Source of the DNA: JASLCR01 sp036405515
Lineage (GTDB): Bacteria; Patescibacteriota; Saccharimonadia; Saccharimonadales; Saccharimonadaceae
Reading direction: 5' to 3'
Assembly: GCA_036405515.1 (NCBI GenBank)
Contig: DASWXM010000005.1
Location: 1 to 5,357 of the forward strand
DNA: 5,357 nt
Below, one piece after another: positions 4,458 through 5,357 of this stretch. The position numbers and the translations under genes were made by a program. Below the pieces are notes generated by a model. That model worked only from the letters and a program-made list of their open reading frames with translations. It had not been told where the DNA came from and ran no database searches. How positions within the stretch are numbered: position 1 is the first letter of the stretch; each line of letters begins with the position of its first letter.

Positions 4458-5357
4458 ATTTCTCGAGATGTTTGCCTACATCAGCTACGAGCTCAACGAG
4501 TCGGTTGCTATAACCCCACTCGTTGTCATACCACACACATACTTTTACGAGATTGCCGTCAACCACACGAGTCAATGCAGTGTCTACAGTACCCGAGTGT
4601 GGATTGCCAATATAATCACGCGAGACAAGCGGCTCCTCTGATACAGCCAAGATACCTTGATAGTATGGATGTTGAGCAGCTTTTCGGAATGCATCGTTTA
4701 GCTCATCGACAGTTACATCTTTTGAAAGAAGTGCTGTCACGTCAGAGATAGATACCACAGGAGTCGGTACACGCATCGAGATACCATCAAATTTGCCAAC
4801 GAGTCCTGGAAGCACCTTTGTCACTGCGATCGCCGCACCAGTACTTGTTGGTACGATATTCTCGGCTGCGTTACGTCCTTCACGGACATCTTTCTTTGGT
4901 GCGTCCTGAAGTGCTTGGGATGCCGTATAGCTGTGCACAGTAGTAAGCAAGCTCTTCTCTACGCCAAATTCAGCATCAAGAATCGCCATTACCATACCGA
5001 GGCTGTTCGTTGTACAGCTAGCGTTTGAGATAACTTTTGTTGCGCCTTCAACTTCGTCGTCATTTGCACCGAGCACAATTGTATCGACACCGTCCGACTT
5101 TGTCGGACCAGAAATAACCACTCGCTGCGCACCAGCTTCAACATGCTTTGATGCGCCTTCTTTATCAGTAAAGAACCCTGTTGATTCGATCACTACATCA
5201 ACGCCAAGATCTTTCCACGGCAGTAGTGCTGGGTCTCGCTCAGACAATACCTTAATCTTCTTGCCGTTGACAGCAATACCTTCTTCGTCAGAAGTGACTT
5301 CGTAGTTCTTGCCAGTGTGATCTTTATATTGCTCATAGTTGCTGTCGTACTTAAGAA
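4456..5357 (-). CDS. gap: Glyceraldehyde-3-phosphate dehydrogenase (5' truncated by the window)
   Basis: GAPDH oxidises and phosphorylates glyceraldehyde-3-phosphate to 1,3-bisphosphoglycerate with NAD(P) in glycolysis. The frame runs off the right edge, and 299 residues are visible. They begin LKYDS, which lies near residue 46 in E. coli GapA, so about 45 N-terminal residues with the Rossmann nucleotide-binding start are missing. The catalytic motif SNASCTTN is visible, with Cys at codon 5014-5016. The paired His lies 27 residues later in TTVHSYT, the same separation as in known GAPDHs. Phosphate- and substrate-binding segments STGAA and RVPTP follow, and the family C-terminal signature WYDNEWGYSNR is intact. 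A TTG at 5245-5247 is internal, since family homology (VNGKKIKV then LSERDP) continues upstream of it. Cofactor choice cannot be settled because the N-terminal fold is absent. The TAA lies inside the T-tract of the opposing terminator. Confidence 0.97.
   Translation of the reverse strand, partial: LKYDSNYEQYKDHTGKNYEVTSDEEGIAVNGKKIKVLSERDPALLPWKDLGVDVVIESTGFFTDKEGASKHVEAGAQRVVISGPTKSDGVDTIVLGANDDEVEGATKVISNASCTTNSLGMVMAILDAEFGVEKSLLTTVHSYTASQALQDAPKKDVREGRNAAENIVPTSTGAAIAVTKVLPGLVGKFDGISMRVPTPVVSISDVTALLSKDVTVDELNDAFRKAAQHPYYQGILAVSEEPLVSRDYIGNPHSGTVDTALTRVVDGNLVKVCVWYDNEWGYSNRLVELVADVGKHLEK

Noticed and set aside
4456..5247. GAPDH beginning at the TTG at 5245-5247
   Set aside because: Clear family sequence (LKYDS through VNGKKIKV) continues upstream in the same frame to the window edge, so the TTG is an internal Leu codon.

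Overview
The window holds a compact minus-strand block of central-carbon genes, broken by one small plus-strand gene of unknown function. Reading the minus strand from right to left, the order is gap (glyceraldehyde-3-phosphate dehydrogenase, start beyond the right edge), then rpiB, rpe, the two halves of a split transketolase, and a class II fructose-bisphosphate aldolase. The last five genes are joined by spacings of +2, -1, -4 and +8 bases and look like one operon. Together they interconvert pentose phosphates and glycolytic intermediates. RpiB and Rpe make ribose-5-P and xylulose-5-P available, transketolase moves two-carbon units, and the aldolase and GAPDH connect the triose and hexose phosphates. 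No transaldolase and no oxidative-branch gene is visible.

The 142 bases between rpiB and the small gene (3991-4132) hold two good sigma70-type promoters placed back to back, with -35 boxes three bases apart. The minus-strand promoter would start the rpiB mRNA within a few bases of its ATG. The plus-strand promoter has an extended, perfect -10 box and drives an 84-residue protein I do not recognise. That gene is followed by a long perfect hairpin and then a hairpin plus T-tract terminator whose tail overlaps the gap stop codon. It therefore looks like a self-contained promoter-gene-terminator unit lying antisense between gap and the rpiB operon. It is richer in GC (about 55% by hand count) than the sampled neighbouring sequence (about 47%).

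At the left edge, a plus-strand frame open from the window edge ends at 116, so its stop overlaps the aldolase stop by four bases in a convergent arrangement. It may be the C-terminus of a serine-recombinase-like protein, but the fragment is too short for certainty.

The organism is bacterial and uses the standard code: TGA acts as a stop in two genes, and no frame needs it as glycine. Extreme gene packing, a split transketolase, short enzymes and several enzymes with degenerate family signatures suggest a Patescibacteria/CPR lineage such as Saccharibacteria. This is an inference from style, not from a marker gene. I see no rRNA, tRNA, CRISPR array or insertion sequence.
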